Below are positions 16,409 to 35,434 of a DNA stretch of 51,870 nucleotides, piece after piece; positions within the stretch are counted from its first letter, which is position 1, and each line of letters starts with the position of its first letter. The position numbers and the translations under genes are program-made. The DNA comes from Nocardioides sp. AX2bis (GTDB lineage Bacteria > Actinomycetota > Actinomycetes > Propionibacteriales > Nocardioidaceae). The stretch is from the NCBI RefSeq assembly GCF_902506435.1, contig NZ_LR733215.1, positions 2,278,663-2,330,532 of the forward strand, written 5' to 3'. The notes under the pieces were generated by a model. It was given only the letters and a program-made list of their open reading frames with translations, had not been told where the DNA came from and made no database searches.

Positions 16409-19006
16409 CTACAGCCGGCGCATCGAGGTGGTGGCGAGCACCAGCTCGCCCACCTCGTCGCCGGCGTCCAGGTCCGCCACAGCCTCCACGACCCAGTCGT
16501 GGTGGTCGGCGGGGTCGTGGATCGTCTGGGTCACCCGCCACAGACGGGCCTCCACGTCCTCGTCGGCGCCCGCGGGCGTCCCGACCGCCTCCGTGACCCG
16601 GAGGAGGTCGGGCCCGCGGGCATCTCCGTCGGTCCGCACCTCGTCGTGCTCGGCGAAGTAGGCCTCGATCGCCTCGTCCCACCGGCTGCGGGTCATCACC
16701 ACGCTCCGTGCGGGGTCCAGCCGGTCGGCGGCCGCCCGCTCCAGTGTCATCAGGCCGTCGAGGTCGTCGCGGGCCACCAGCTCGACCCGGCGCCACATCG
16801 CGTTGCGGACCATCACCTCGAAGACGCGACCCTGCTCCGACAGCGGTCGCGGCGGGCGGGCGCCGGTGGTGTCGGTGACGGTGCGGGCGACCGCGTCGGG
16901 GTCGGTCATCGCCTCCCACTCGTCGAGCAGGGAGGAGTCGGTCTGCCGCACGGTCTCGCCCAGCCATGCCTCGAGGTCCTCGAGCTCGGGGCTGCGCGCG
17001 GCCTCCGGCACGGTCTGGCGCAGGAACCGGTAGGCGTCGGTGAGGTAGCGCAGCACCAGGCCCTCGGAGCGTGCCAGCTGGTAGCGCGCGACGACGTCGG
17101 TGAAGCTCATCCCCTGCTCCCACATCTCGCGCACCACCGACGCGGGTGACAGCGCGTCCTCCGGCAGCCACGGGTGGGCGCCCCGGTAGAGCTCGTAGGC
17201 CGCCTCCAGCTCCTCGCGCAGCGGCTGCGGCCAGGTGACCTCGTCGAGCAGCGCCATCCGCTCGTCGTACTCCAGGCCGTCGGCCTTCATCTCGGCCAGC
17301 GCCTCGCCCTTGGCCCTGTTCTGCTGGGCGAAGAGGATCTGGCGGGGCACCTCGAGCACGGCCTCGGCCACCGAGACCACGTCGAGGGCGTGGTGCTCCG
17401 CGTCGGGGTCGAGCATCGCGATCGCCTCGAGCGCGAAGTGGGCCAGCGGCTGGTTCAGGGCGAAGTCCAGCGGCAGGTCGACGGTCATCACGTAGCGCCG
17501 CCCGTGCTCGTCGACCTCGTCGAGCCGGGTCAGCACGCCGGAGGCCACCAGGCTGCGGGCCAGGCGCAGCGCCCGGCGGCACAGCCGCAGCTGGCTGCGG
17601 CGGTCCTCGTGGTTGTCGGTGAGCAGCCGCCTCAGGACGACGAACGCGTCCTCCTCGCGCGACAGGACGTTGACGAGCATCGCGTTGTCGACCTTCATCC
17701 GCGACACGAGCTTCTCCGGCACGCCCGCGACGAGCTTCTCGAAGGTCTGCTCCGACCACACCACGGCGCCCTCGGGGGGCTTGCGCAGCTGGGCCTTGCT
17801 CTTGCGCTTGGCCTGCTTCTCCTCGCTCATCGCGGCGTTCTTGGCGTCGGCCTTGGCCTTGGCCTTCTCGTTGTCGATGACGTGCTCGGGCGCCTGGACG
17901 ACCACGGAGCCGGCGGTGTCGAACCCGGCCCGTCCGGCCCGCCCGGCGATCTGCAGGAACTCCCGGGTACGCAGCACCCGCTGGCGGCGTCCGTCGTACT
18001 TCGCCAGGCCGGTGAACATCACGGTGCGGATCGGCACGTTGATGCCGACCCCGAGCGTGTCGGTGCCGCAGATGACGGCGAGCAGCCCGGCCTGGGCCAG
18101 CTGCTCGACCAGCCTGCGGTAGCGCGGCAGCATCCCGGCGTGGTGCACCCCGACCCCGCGGCGCAGCAGCTTGGACAGCGTCTTGCCGAACCCGGCCCCG
18201 AAGCGGAACCCGGCCAGCCGCTCGGCCCGGGTGGCGGCCTGCGCCTTGGCCTCGTCGCTGCGCGCGGTGAGCCAGGAGGCGTTCAGCAGGTTGCTGGCGT
18301 GCTCGACCGCGGCGGCCTGGGTGAAGTGGACGACGTAGACGGGGGTCTGGTGGGTCTCGACCAGCTCCTCCAGCGTCTCGGGCACGTGCGTGGTGGCCCA
18401 GGTGAAGGTCAGCGGCACCGGCCGCTCCGCGTCGTCGACGACCGCGGTCGGGCGCCCGCTGCGGCGTTCGAGGTCCAGCGCCAGGTCGGTGACGTCGCCG
18501 AGCGTGGCCGACATCAGCAGCACCTGGGCCTGGGGCAGCTCGATCAGCGGCACCTGCCAGGCCCACCCCCGCTCGGGCTCGGAGTAGAAGTGGAACTCGT
18601 CCATCACGACCAGGCCGACGTCGGCCGAGGCCCCCTCGCGCAGCGCGATGTTGGCCAGCACCTCCGCGGTGCAGCAGATGATGGGGGCGTCGGGGTTGAC
18701 CGCGGCGTCGCCGGTCAGCAGCCCGACGTCGTCGGCGCCGAAGACCTCGCAGAGCTCGAAGAACTTCTCGCTGACCAGCGCCTTGATCGGGGCGGTGTAG
18801 AAGCCGACCCGGTCGTCGGCCATCGCCGCCATCAGCGCCCCGACGGCGACCAGGGACTTGCCGGAGCCGGTCGGGGTGGCCAGGACGACGTTGCTGCCCG
18901 AGAGCAGCTCGATGACGGCCTCCTCCTGGTGCGGGTAGAGCTCGAGCCCCCGCCCGGCGGCCCAGGTGACGACCTGGTCGAGGACCGCGTCGGCGTCGGC
19001 GCTCAT
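16409..19006 (-). CDS. Ski2-like DEAD/DEAH-box RNA helicase with DUF3516 C-terminus
   Basis: An 865-residue superfamily 2 helicase. Walker A TPTGSGKS is at residues 44-51, the Walker B box is [15 protein letters not shown] (DEFH, a variant of DExH), and motifs [24 protein letters not shown] and [11 protein letters not shown] follow. The long C-terminal region matches the DUF3516 domain of actinobacterial Ski2/Mtr4-like helicases. A role in RNA turnover or surveillance is likely but untested. Its ATG overlaps the xerD stop by 4 bp. Convergent with the reductase; 7 bp separate the stops. Confidence 0.92.
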   Translation of the reverse strand: MSADADAVLDQVVTWAAGRGLELYPHQEEAVIELLSGSNVVLATPTGSGKSLVAVGALMAAMADDRVGFYTAPIKALVSEKFFELCEVFGADDVGLLTGDAAVNPDAPIICCTAEVLANIALREGASADVGLVVMDEFHFYSEPERGWAWQVPLIELPQAQVLLMSATLGDVTDLALDLERRSGRPTAVVDDAERPVPLTFTWATTHVPETLEELVETHQTPVYVVHFTQAAAVEHASNLLNASWLTARSDEAKAQAATRAERLAGFRFGAGFGKTLSKLLRRGVGVHHAGMLPRYRRLVEQLAQAGLLAVICGTDTLGVGINVPIRTVMFTGLAKYDGRRQRVLRTREFLQIAGRAGRAGFDTAGSVVVQAPEHVIDNEKAKAKADAKNAAMSEEKQAKRKSKAQLRKPPEGAVVWSEQTFEKLVAGVPEKLVSRMKVDNAMLVNVLSREEDAFVVLRRLLTDNHEDRRSQLRLCRRALRLARSLVASGVLTRLDEVDEHGRRYVMTVDLPLDFALNQPLAHFALEAIAMLDPDAEHHALDVVSVAEAVLEVPRQILFAQQNRAKGEALAEMKADGLEYDERMALLDEVTWPQPLREELEAAYELYRGAHPWLPEDALSPASVVREMWEQGMSFTDVVARYQLARSEGLVLRYLTDAYRFLRQTVPEAARSPELEDLEAWLGETVRQTDSSLLDEWEAMTDPDAVARTVTDTTGARPPRPLSEQGRVFEVMVRNAMWRRVELVARDDLDGLMTLERAAADRLDPARSVVMTRSRWDEAIEAYFAEHDEVRTDGDARGPDLLRVTEAVGTPAGADEDVEARLWRVTQTIHDPADHHDWVVEAVADLDAGDEVGELVLATTSMRRL

Positions 19007-20001
19007 CCGCGGGCCCGGGGGTGCGCGGTGGCGAAGACCTCGCGCAGGTTGTCGACCGTGACGAGCGTGTAGACCTGGGTGGTGGTCACCGAGGCGTGTC
19101 CGAGCAGCTCCTGGACCACGCGGACGTCGGCCCCGCCGTCGAGCAGGTGGGTGGCGAAGGAGTGCCGCAGGGTGTGCGGGGAGACCTCGCGGGTGACCCC
19201 GGCCCGTTCGGCCGCCTTGACCAGCACCGCCCAGGCGGACTGGCGCGAGAGCCGCCCGCCCCGGGCGTTGAGGAACAGTGCGGGGCCGGCCCGCTCGACG
19301 AGCGCGGGGCGCCCTCGGACGAGGTAGGCCGCCAGCGCCTCGCGGGCGTACGACCCGACGGGCACCAGGCGCTCCTTGCCGCCCTTGCCGCGCAGCAGCA
19401 GGGCACCCTCGCCGGGGGCGAGGTCGACGACCTCCTGCACGTCGTCGACGTCGAGACCCACCGCCTCGGAGATCCGGGCGCCGGTGCCGTAGAGCAGCTC
19501 GAGGAGCGCCCGGTCCCGCAGCGCCAGCGGCGTCCCCGGCGCACCGGCCGCCTCCACGATCGCCTCCACGTCCGACAGCGGCAGCGCCTTCGGCAGGCGC
19601 TTGCCCGGCGCCGGGGGTCGTACGGCCGCCGCCGGGTCGTGCGCGGCCAGCCCGTCGGCCAGGGCGAACCGGTGGAACCCGCGGACCGCGACGACCGTGC
19701 GGGCCGCCGAGGCCGCCGCCAGCGGGGGGTGCTCGGTGTCGCCCTCGCGCAGCCGCGCGAGGAAGTCGGTGACGGTGGCCTCGGTGACCGCGTCGAGGTC
19801 ACCGACCCCGACGGCCTCGAGGTGGGCGAGGTAGCGCCGCAGGTCGCGGCGGTAGGAGCTCAGCGTGTTGGCCGCCAGGCCCTTCTCGACCGCGAGGTGG
19901 TCGAGGTAGGTGCGCACGGCCACCGCGGCCCGTCCGGTGACGGGGCCGGTGGCGGGGTCAGTTGCGGGGTCCGTGGTGGGGTCCGTGGCGACGGCGCTCA
20001 C
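19003..20001 (-). CDS. xerD: site-specific tyrosine recombinase XerD
   Basis: A 332-residue tyrosine recombinase with the full catalytic set: Arg176 (GTGARISEA), Lys206 (GKGGKER), His276 and Arg279 (SPHTLRH), His302 (LGHAS) and the nucleophile Tyr311. The SAM-like N-terminal domain begins near residue 27 ([15 protein letters not shown]). XerD with XerC resolves chromosome dimers at dif during division. Residues 6-23 are a low-complexity [14 protein letters not shown] repeat ahead of the usual start, so the true start could be later. It follows ald by 7 bp and overlaps the helicase gene. Confidence 0.94.
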   Translation of the reverse strand: MSAVATDPTTDPATDPATGPVTGRAAVAVRTYLDHLAVEKGLAANTLSSYRRDLRRYLAHLEAVGVGDLDAVTEATVTDFLARLREGDTEHPPLAAASAARTVVAVRGFHRFALADGLAAHDPAAAVRPPAPGKRLPKALPLSDVEAIVEAAGAPGTPLALRDRALLELLYGTGARISEAVGLDVDDVQEVVDLAPGEGALLLRGKGGKERLVPVGSYAREALAAYLVRGRPALVERAGPALFLNARGGRLSRQSAWAVLVKAAERAGVTREVSPHTLRHSFATHLLDGGADVRVVQELLGHASVTTTQVYTLVTVDNLREVFATAHPRARG

Positions 20002-20008
20002 CTCTCGC

Positions 20009-21124
20009 TCAGGCCAGGACCTCGTCGAGCGGGACGGCGGGGATGTCCCACGCCTCGCCGACGGGTCCGTTGGTCAGCGCACCGGCGTGGGTGTTGAGGC
20101 CCAGCGCCAGGCTGCGGTCGGTGCGCGAGGCGTCGGCCCAGCCCTTGTTGGCCAGCGCCACGGTGTAGGGCAGCGTCGCGTTGGTCAGCGCGTAGGTCGA
20201 GGTGCTGGGCACGGCCCCGGGCATGTTGGCCACGCAGTAGAACGTCGAGCCGTGCACCGCGAAGGTGGGGTCGTCGTGCGTGGTCGGTCGGGTGTCCTCG
20301 AAGCAGCCGCCCTGGTCGACGGCGATGTCGACGAGGACCGAGCCGGGCTTCATCTGCGCCACGAGGTCGTTGCTGACCAGCGTCGGGGCCTTGGCGCCGG
20401 GGATCAGCACCGCACCGATCACCAGGTCGGCCTGCATCACCTGCTGGGCCACCGTCAGCTGCGAGGAGGCCAGGCCGTGGACCCGGTTGTCGTAGCGCCA
20501 GAACGACATCCGCAGCTTGTCCAGGTCGGTGTCGAGCAGCGTGACGTCGGCGCCCATGCCGAGCGCGATGTTCGCGGCGTTCTGGCCGGAGACGCCGGCA
20601 CCGATCACGACGACCTTGGCGTTGGAGACGCCGCCGACGCCACCCATCAGCACGCCGCGCCCGCCCTGGGCCTTGAGCAGCGCGTGCGCCCCGACCTGGG
20701 GTGCCAGGCAGCCGGCGACCTCGGACATCGGGTAGAGCAGCGGCAACGAGCCCGATGGCAGCTGGACGGTCTCGTAGGCCAGCGCGGTCACCCGGCTGCT
20801 CATGAGCTCCTCGGTCAGCGGGCGGTCGGCGGCGAGGTGGAGGTAGGTGAAGAGGGTCAGGCCCTCGCGCAGGCGGTGGTACTCCTCGGCGACCGGCTCC
20901 TTGACCTTCAGCAGCAGGTCGGCGGCGCCCCAGACCTCGTCGGCGTCGGGCACCATCGTGGCGCCGGCGGCGACGTACTCGGCGTCGGGGATCGAGGACC
21001 CCTCCCCCGCGCCCTGCTGGACCTGGACGGTGTGGCCGTGGGCGACGAGCTCGTGCACGCCGATGGGCGTGATGGCCACGCGGTACTCGTGGTTCTTGAC
21101 TTCCTTCGGGACGCCGACCTTCAT
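20009..21124 (-). CDS. ald: alanine dehydrogenase
   Basis: A 371-residue enzyme, exactly the usual length. It begins [20 protein letters not shown]; the catalytic and substrate residues Arg15, Lys75, His96 and the VDIAVDQGG aspartate are all in place, and the NAD motif [10 protein letters not shown] is present. It interconverts L-alanine and pyruvate plus ammonium, linking nitrogen and carbon metabolism. AAGGAGAG precedes the ATG. An inverted repeat at 21149-21168 upstream may be an operator, but no Lrp/AldR-type regulator gene is adjacent. It interrupts the otherwise conserved NUDIX-xerD neighbourhood. Confidence 0.96.
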   Translation of the reverse strand: MKVGVPKEVKNHEYRVAITPIGVHELVAHGHTVQVQQGAGEGSSIPDAEYVAAGATMVPDADEVWGAADLLLKVKEPVAEEYHRLREGLTLFTYLHLAADRPLTEELMSSRVTALAYETVQLPSGSLPLLYPMSEVAGCLAPQVGAHALLKAQGGRGVLMGGVGGVSNAKVVVIGAGVSGQNAANIALGMGADVTLLDTDLDKLRMSFWRYDNRVHGLASSQLTVAQQVMQADLVIGAVLIPGAKAPTLVSNDLVAQMKPGSVLVDIAVDQGGCFEDTRPTTHDDPTFAVHGSTFYCVANMPGAVPSTSTYALTNATLPYTVALANKGWADASRTDRSLALGLNTHAGALTNGPVGEAWDIPAVPLDEVLA

Positions 21125-21148
21125 CGTGCTCTCTCCTTCGCAGGTCCG

Positions 21149-21168
21149 GGTCCACCACGCTGTGGACC
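21149..21168. promoter_or_regulatory. inverted repeat upstream of ald
   Basis: GGTCCAC-N6-GTGGACC lies 25-44 bp before the ald ATG, between the NUDIX stop and the ald ribosome binding site. It could be a regulator site or a small hairpin that terminates or attenuates read-through from pyrG-NUDIX into ald. Confidence 0.4.
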
Positions 21169-21183
21169 GGGGGCGCGACGACC

Positions 21184-25281
<4,098 letters not shown>

Positions 25282-25285
<4 letters not shown>

Positions 25286-26256
25286 GGGTGCTCCCCCGAC
25301 GGCACGGTCCCGAGGTGGCGTGAGCGTCGCTCGGCCGCCCCGCGCCAGCCGGCGACGGGCAGCCCGAACTTGGCCACGAGGCGGTCGGTGAACGGCGAGT
25401 CGGTCAGGCGCACCAGGCGTACGGGTGACTCACCGCGGCGGACCTCGATCCTGGCCCCCGGCGGGAGGTCGACGGCCCGTCGGCCGTCGCACCACAGCAC
25501 ACCGGCTCCCTCGGCGTGGTCGAGGACCTCGACGGCCAGCAGCGAGTCGGGGGCGGCGACCAGGGGCCGGGCGAAGAGCGCGTGCGCGCTGATCGGCACC
25601 ATCAGGAGCGCCTCGACCGAGGGCCACACCACGGGCCCGCCGGCGCTGAAGTTGTAGGCGGTGGACCCGGTCGGGGTGGCGCACACGACGCCGTCGCAGC
25701 CCCAGCGCGACAGCGGGCGGCCGTCGATCTCGACGACCACCTCGAGCATCCGCTGCCGGGAGGCCTTCTCCACCGACGCCTCGTTCACCGCGAAGGTGTG
25801 GGCGACCTCCTCGCCGCCGCGCAGCACGCGCACGTCGAGGGTCATCCGGTCCTCGGTGGTGTAGTCGCGTGCCACGATCGCGGCGATGGTCGAGGCCACG
25901 TCGTCGTGCTCGGCCTCGGCGAGGAACCCGACGTGGCCGAGGTTGATGCCGAGGATCGGGGTTCCGCTGGCACGGGTGATCTCGGCCGCCCGCAGGATCG
26001 TGCCGTCCCCACCGACGACGAGGGTGAGCTCGCAGTCGCGGCTGGCGTCGTCCGGGGAGCTGGTCAGCTCGACGCCGGGCCGGGACGCCTCGACGTCGAG
26101 GTCCGAGGCCTCGTCGGTGAGCAGCCGGACCACCATGCCGTGGTCGGTCAGGGCGGTGAGCGCCGCGAGCGCGACCTCGCGAGCGGCCTCCCGCCCGGTG
26201 TGCGCGAGCAGCAGCACCCGGCGTGGTGCGGACGGGCTGTCCTCGGTCTGGCTCAC
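25282..26256 (-). CDS. nadK: NAD kinase
   Basis: A 324-residue NAD kinase. The GGDGT motif is at residues 82-86 (VVGGDGTILRAAE), followed by ILGINLGHVGFLAE and the CATPTGSTAYNFSAGGPVVWP block that binds NAD. It phosphorylates NAD to NADP and is essential in most bacteria. GTG start overlapping the tlyA stop by 4 bp; its own stop overlaps recN. The tlyA-nadK-recN order is conserved across actinobacteria. Confidence 0.97.
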
Positions 26257-27125
26257 TGCTCCACCCTCTCACCCGGTGCCGACGGCCCGGCGGGCGCCGC
26301 GGGGCCGTCCGCGACCCGGGTCTCCTGGGCGGCGACGGCCGCGGCCAGCGTCTCGTCGTCGAGCAGGGGCGGGCCGCTGCGGAGCCACACGAAGAACTCC
26401 ACGTTGCCCGACGGTCCGGGCAGCTTGCTGGTGGTCACGCCGACCACGCCGCGGCCGAGGCGGGCCGCGGCCGCGCAGACCGCGACCACGGTCTCCGCGC
26501 GCAGGTCCGGGTCCCGGACCACGCCGCCCTTGCCCACACGGTCCTTGCCGACCTCGAACTGGGGCTTGACCATCAGCAGCAGGTCGCCGTCGGGCTCGGT
26601 GACGCCGACCAGGGCCTCGAGCAGCAGCCGCAGGGAGATGAAGGAGAGGTCGCCGACGACGAGGTCGACCAGACCACCCACCAGCTCGGTGGTGACGTCG
26701 CGGACGTTGGTGCGGTCGTGGACCCGGACGCGCTCGTGCTGCTGCAGGCGCCAGGCCAGCTGCCCGTAGCCCACGTCCACGGCGACCACCTCCGCGGCAC
26801 CGGCGCGCAGGAGGACGTCGGTGAAGCCTCCCGTCGAGGCGCCGGCGTCGAGCACCCGGCGCCCGTCGACCCGGAGACCGTGGGGCCCGAGGTCGTCGAG
26901 GGCGCCGGCCAGCTTGTGACCACCGCGCGAGACGTAGTCCGGGCGGTCGTCGTCGACGGACACCACGAGCGCGACGTCGGTGGTCACCCCGGTCGCGGGC
27001 TTGCGGGCGACCATGCCGCCGACCTTGACCCGCCCGTCGGCGACCAGGGTGGCGGCGTGCTCGCGGCTGCGGGCGAGGCCACGGCGGACCAGCTCGGCGT
27101 CGAGGCGCAAGCGCCGTGGGGGCAC
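26253..27125 (-). CDS. tlyA: TlyA family rRNA 2'-O-methyltransferase / haemolysin-like
   Basis: A 290-residue protein with an N-terminal S4 RNA-binding domain (RLRLDAELVRRGLARSREHA) and an FtsJ-like methyltransferase domain; DYVSRGGHKL, DAGASTGGFTDVLLRAGA, GDLSFISLRLLL and MVKPQFEVGK are all diagnostic. In mycobacteria TlyA methylates 16S C1409 and 23S C1920, and its loss gives capreomycin resistance. The GTG at 27125 is chosen so the S4 domain starts within ten residues; no strong ribosome binding site is visible. The C-terminal 25 residues are Ala/Pro-rich. Confidence 0.94.
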   Translation of the reverse strand: MPPRRLRLDAELVRRGLARSREHAATLVADGRVKVGGMVARKPATGVTTDVALVVSVDDDRPDYVSRGGHKLAGALDDLGPHGLRVDGRRVLDAGASTGGFTDVLLRAGAAEVVAVDVGYGQLAWRLQQHERVRVHDRTNVRDVTTELVGGLVDLVVGDLSFISLRLLLEALVGVTEPDGDLLLMVKPQFEVGKDRVGKGGVVRDPDLRAETVVAVCAAAARLGRGVVGVTTSKLPGPSGNVEFFVWLRSGPPLLDDETLAAAVAAQETRVADGPAAPAGPSAPGERVEQ

Positions 27126-27135
27126 CGGGTGCCGT

Positions 27136-27321
27136 TCAGCCGGCCGGGTGGGGCTCGTCGAGAGCCCGCCGCAGCCGGTCGTGGGCCTGCTCGACCGCCG
27201 CCGACTGCTCGGCGACGGGGAGGTCGAAGGCCGTCGCCAGGTCACCGAGCACCGCGTCGACGCCGGCGACGCCGGTGGTCGGCGGGGCCGGGACGGTGCC
27301 GGTCGCCTCGTGCTGGGTCAT
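27136..27321 (-). CDS. small conserved hypothetical protein (Rv1693-like position)
   Basis: A 61-residue soluble protein: a Pro/Thr-rich start, then an amphipathic region GVDAVLGDLATAFDLPVAEQ and EQAHDRLRRALDEP. A similarly small gene occupies the same place between the HAD phosphatase and tlyA in M. tuberculosis (Rv1693), which supports it as a real gene. ATG start 30 bp after the HAD stop; its stop is 10 bp before tlyA. No function is recognised. Confidence 0.72.
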   Translation of the reverse strand: MTQHEATGTVPAPPTTGVAGVDAVLGDLATAFDLPVAEQSAAVEQAHDRLRRALDEPHPAG

Positions 27322-27351
27322 GACGTCAGCCTAGCGGCGGGCGGACCGCGC

Positions 27352-28386
27352 TCACGGCTCCTGGAGCGCGTCGGTCGCGACGGGCTCGCCGGTGGCGTCG
27401 AGATGGGCCCAGGCGGCCGCGGCGACGACCTGCCACCACGCGTCGGCCGGGCCGTCACCGTCGACCTCGAGCCGGCCGTCGGTCGTCCGGGCCTCCCACC
27501 CCTGGTGGCGCCACGTGGCCTCGCCGTCCCGGGGGGCCCGGGGCGCCTCGTGGGCCTCGTGCAGACCACCGAGGTCGGCGGAGACGTACGTCGGCCGCTG
27601 GTCGGGCGTGGCGGTGACGAGCTCGGCCAGCCCGGTGACCCCGGTGAGGACGAGCAACGTGTCGACACCGACGGCCGTACCGCCCTCGATGTCGGTGTCG
27701 AGCCGGTCGCCCACCATCAGCGGGCGCTCGCCGCCCATCCGGGCGACGGTCTCGTCGAGCAGCGGGCGAGCGGGCTTGCCGGCCACGGTCGGCTCCACCT
27801 CGGCGAAGCGCCGCAGGGTGTCGACCAGCACGCCGTGGCCCGGCGCGGTGCCGTACGAGGTGGGGATGCTCATGTCGGTGTTGCTGGCCACCCACGGCAG
27901 GCCGTCGCGCAGCAGGACGGCCGCACGCATGACCTGGCGCCACAGGACGTCCGGGCCGTAGCCGGTCACCAGGGCGACCGGCCCGCCGTCGTCGCCCGGG
28001 GAGGCGCCGTCCACGACGGTGTCGACCTCGCGCCCCTCCAGGCCCGCCGCTGCGACGGCCTGCCAGAGTCCCTCGCCCCCGAGGACGAGCACCGCAGCAC
28101 CGTCTCCGTGCTCGGCGTGCAGGACCGATGCTGCCGCCTGTGCCGAGGTCACGACGTCGGCGTCGTGCAGCTCGATGCCGAGGTCACGCAGGTGCGCCAC
28201 GACCGTCGCCGGTGGGCGTGAGGCGTTGTTGGTGACGTAGGCGCACCGCATGCCCGCCTCCCGCGCACGGGCCAGGTGCTCCGGCGCCCCCGGGATGGCG
28301 TCACCACTGACGTAGACGACGCCGTCGAGGTCGAGCATCGCCAGGTCGTAGGTGGAGGAGAGCGGGTCGTCGCTGCTGCCGAGCAC
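27352..28386 (-). CDS. HAD-IIA family hydrolase (NagD-like phosphatase)
   Basis: A 344-residue HAD-superfamily phosphatase. The nucleophile motif is MLDLDGVVYVSGDAIPGA with Asp19 and Asp21; AYVTNNASRPP is motif II, and MVGDRLDTDIEGGTAVGVDTLLVLTGVT carries the metal-binding acidic motif. The C2 cap places it near NagD, 4-nitrophenylphosphatase and glycerol-3-phosphate phosphatases (Rv1692 is the positional counterpart). After residue 265 it has an extra tail of about 75 residues. GTG start at 28386 with GGAG just upstream; divergent from the DUF1015 gene across 56 bp. Confidence 0.9.
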   Translation of the reverse strand: MLGSSDDPLSSTYDLAMLDLDGVVYVSGDAIPGAPEHLARAREAGMRCAYVTNNASRPPATVVAHLRDLGIELHDADVVTSAQAAASVLHAEHGDGAAVLVLGGEGLWQAVAAAGLEGREVDTVVDGASPGDDGGPVALVTGYGPDVLWRQVMRAAVLLRDGLPWVASNTDMSIPTSYGTAPGHGVLVDTLRRFAEVEPTVAGKPARPLLDETVARMGGERPLMVGDRLDTDIEGGTAVGVDTLLVLTGVTGLAELVTATPDQRPTYVSADLGGLHEAHEAPRAPRDGEATWRHQGWEARTTDGRLEVDGDGPADAWWQVVAAAAWAHLDATGEPVATDALQEP

Positions 28387-28430
28387 GGACGCTCCTGCGG
28401 GTGGTGGTCGGGTACGGGCGCTGGGAACCC

Positions 28431-28436
28431 TACGAT
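28431..28436 (+). promoter_or_regulatory. candidate -10 box for leaderless DUF1015 mRNA
   Basis: TACGAT fits the TANNNT -10 consensus and ends 6 nt before the ATG at 28443, so transcription would begin at or next to the start codon. No Shine-Dalgarno sequence is present, which agrees with leaderless translation, common in actinobacteria. Confidence 0.5.
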
Positions 28437-28442
28437 GCCGTG

Positions 28443-29636
28443 ATGCAGCAGGGGGACGGTCGGGGTCGGGCGGGAGCGCTCGACCCTGCGCTGCGCGGCC
28501 CCCTGGTCCTCTCCCCCTTCCGGGCCCGCCGGCTCGATCTCGACCGGGTGGCGGGCGCCCCGGGGCAGGCCGACAAGTCCGTGTCGGGCCGGCTGGTCGA
28601 CGGCTCCGGCGTGGTGCTGGACGACGCACCGGGGCTCTACGTCCACGAGTACCGCATCGGCGGACGGCTGGTCCGCGGGCTCGTCGGGCTCCTGGACCTC
28701 GGGCTCGACGCCCTGACCGACCTCGACCGTGGGCGGGCCGCGGTGCTCCCGCACGAGGCGGTCGAGCCGGACCGCGTCGACCGGCTCGCCGGCCGGATGG
28801 CCGACCTCGGCCTCGACCCCGCCCCGATCCTCCTGCTCCCGCTCCCCGGGCCCGGCCACGGGCTCGGCGTCCCGCCCGCCGACCCCCTCGACCCGCTGGT
28901 GCGCAGCATCGTCGCCGGCGCGCCGGTGGTCGCCGGGGAGGACGCCCGGCACCACGCCCACCGGGTCTGGCAGGTCTCCGCGCCCGAGGTGGTCGCGGCC
29001 ACCGCGGCCGCGGTGGCGCCACGGCGCTTCCTGCTGGCCGACGGGCACCACCGGTGGGCGGCGCACCTCGCGCTGGAGCGCGCACGAGCAGCCTCCGGCG
29101 GCGCACCGGACAGCCGGCACGGCGACGGTCGCGCGCTGGTGATGCTGGTGGACACCGTGGACCAGTCCCCGGTGCTCCACGCCTTGCACCGGGTGGTGCT
29201 CGGCCTCGGCGTCGAGCGGGTCCTCGACGTCCTCGCGACTGCGGGCTACCGCACCCGCCGCAGCCGCTCGGTCGGTTCCCCCGCGCCCCCGGACGCGCCG
29301 CTCCGCCTCGCCCACGACGAGGTCGTCGTCGCCGACGGTCGCCGACGGGTGCGGGTGGTCGTGCCTCACCACGCGGAGGCCACCGTGGTCGAGCAGCTGC
29401 ACGCCGCGCTCGAGCCCGTGGTGGGACCGACCGGCTTCGAGTACCACCACCGGATCGGCGCCGCGTTGCGACAGGTGCGTCGCGACCCCGGGGCGGTCGC
29501 TCTCGTCCTGCCTCCACCGTCGACCTCCGAGGTCGCGGCCTCGGCCACCTCGGGGCGGGTGCTGCCGGTCAAGGCGACGTCGTTCCAGCCGAAGCCGCCG
29601 CTCGGGGTGATCTTCCGGTCCTGGCGCGACGGATGA
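28443..29636 (+). CDS. DUF1015 family protein
   Basis: A 397-residue protein of the DUF1015 (SerB-cluster-associated) family. The hallmark LADGHHRWAAHLALE motif is at about residues 196-210, with the N-terminal Arg-rich LSPFRARRLDLDRV segment also typical. Members are conserved and soluble, sometimes near serine metabolism genes; the reaction is unknown. ATG 28443 is preferred because of the -10 box 6 nt upstream. The last 68 bp overlap the end of the convergent ssb gene. Confidence 0.85.
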   Translation: MQQGDGRGRAGALDPALRGPLVLSPFRARRLDLDRVAGAPGQADKSVSGRLVDGSGVVLDDAPGLYVHEYRIGGRLVRGLVGLLDLGLDALTDLDRGRAAVLPHEAVEPDRVDRLAGRMADLGLDPAPILLLPLPGPGHGLGVPPADPLDPLVRSIVAGAPVVAGEDARHHAHRVWQVSAPEVVAATAAAVAPRRFLLADGHHRWAAHLALERARAASGGAPDSRHGDGRALVMLVDTVDQSPVLHALHRVVLGLGVERVLDVLATAGYRTRRSRSVGSPAPPDAPLRLAHDEVVVADGRRRVRVVVPHHAEATVVEQLHAALEPVVGPTGFEYHHRIGAALRQVRRDPGAVALVLPPPSTSEVAASATSGRVLPVKATSFQPKPPLGVIFRSWRDG

Positions 29637-29955
29637 CGCGCCCCCGCAGCACCTCGACCTCCACCCGCGACGCCCGCCCACCGGCAGCCGCGTAGAACCG
29701 GCGTCTCAGCCTGCCTTCGACCTCCACGACGTCACCCTCGTGCCAGGACCCGACGCTGCGCCGAGGACGAGCCGCCCAGGCGACGCACTCCAGGGCGTCG
29801 ACCTGCCGCCGGGCACCGGTGACCTCGGGACGCGACACCACCACCCGCAGCGACCAGAGCTCGTCCCCGCTCGGCATCTCCTTGCGCTCGGGCTCCGCAG
29901 AGACCCGACCCACCAGCCGGACCTCGTTGACGAGCTCGATCCCGTCCTGCTCCAT
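29569..29955 (-). CDS. ssb: single-stranded DNA-binding protein (short paralogue)
   Basis: A 128-residue protein with a single OB fold: NEVRLVGRVSAEPERKEMPSGDELWSLRVVV, ECVAWAARPRRSV and GDVVEVEGRLRRRF follow the SSB pattern. It lacks the long Gly-rich linker and acidic DDDIPF-type tip of the main SSB, so it is probably an accessory paralogue, as in competence- or stress-linked SSBs. AGGAGGT precedes the ATG at 29955 by 7 nt. It lies just downstream of the rRNA operon terminator and overlaps the DUF1015 gene by 68 bp at its 3' end. Confidence 0.85.
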   Translation of the reverse strand: MEQDGIELVNEVRLVGRVSAEPERKEMPSGDELWSLRVVVSRPEVTGARRQVDALECVAWAARPRRSVGSWHEGDVVEVEGRLRRRFYAAAGGRASRVEVEVLRGRVIRRARTGRSPRAAASAGTTSP

Positions 29956-30074
29956 CCGCCCCACCTCCTGCACCGAGCGTGCCCGGTCCACGCGTGCGGT
30001 GGGGTCGCTCTCGGCGGCCCTGGGGAAGACGCGACGCGAACCGACCCCTGTGGAGGAAACCAGCCAAAATAGCA

Positions 30075-30106
30075 CCAGGGGCCATGCACGAATGCATGGC
30101 CCCTGG
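30075..30106 (-). terminator. rRNA operon terminator (strong hairpin, UUCG tetraloop)
   Basis: Perfect 14-bp arms CCAGGGGCCATGCA and TGCATGGCCCCTGG enclose a 4-base loop that reads TTCG on the minus strand. On the minus strand it is followed by TGCTATTTTGG, and on the plus strand by CTTTCTT, so it could work both ways. It lies 16 bp past the 5S gene. Confidence 0.9.
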
Positions 30107-30121
30107 GCTTTCTTCAAGTGT

Positions 30122-30239
30122 TGTCCGGCGGCGTCCTAGTCTCCCACAGCCTCGCGGTTGCAGTACCATCGGCGCTGAGAGGCTTAACTTCCGGGTTCGG
30201 GATGGGACCGGGTGTTTCCCTCTCGCTATGGCCGCCGTA
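30122..30239 (-). rRNA. rrf: 5S ribosomal RNA
   Basis: The minus strand reads TTACGGCGGCCATAGCGAGA at the 5' end, contains CCCATCCCGAACCCGGAAGT-type core sequence and the GCGCCGATGGTACTGCAACC loop, and ends GGACGCCGCCGGACAA, pairing with the 5' end. About 118 nt, the normal length. Last gene of the operon. Ends are approximate by a few bases. Confidence 0.95.
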
Positions 30240-30423
30240 ACTCTATGACCCCTCCACACACACGCACCCAGCAGCTGTGCTCCTGATGGTGGTGGTGGGG
30301 GGTGGATTGTGTGGACGCGAGGACCCGGGTCACTAGGGGTGGTCACCGTCAGGGTGACCACTACCAGCGTGTGGGTCTCTCATATACGCGTAGTCGTTGT
30401 TGTCATGGTTGAGGGTTTGTGAA
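30240..30423 (-). other. 23S-5S intergenic spacer
   Basis: About 180 bp with no tRNA. It holds a clear hairpin at 30339-30361 with 9-bp arms GTGGTCACC and GGTGACCAC around a 5-base loop, which may be a processing site for RNase III or similar enzymes. Confidence 0.7.
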
Positions 30424-35434
<5,011 letters not shown>

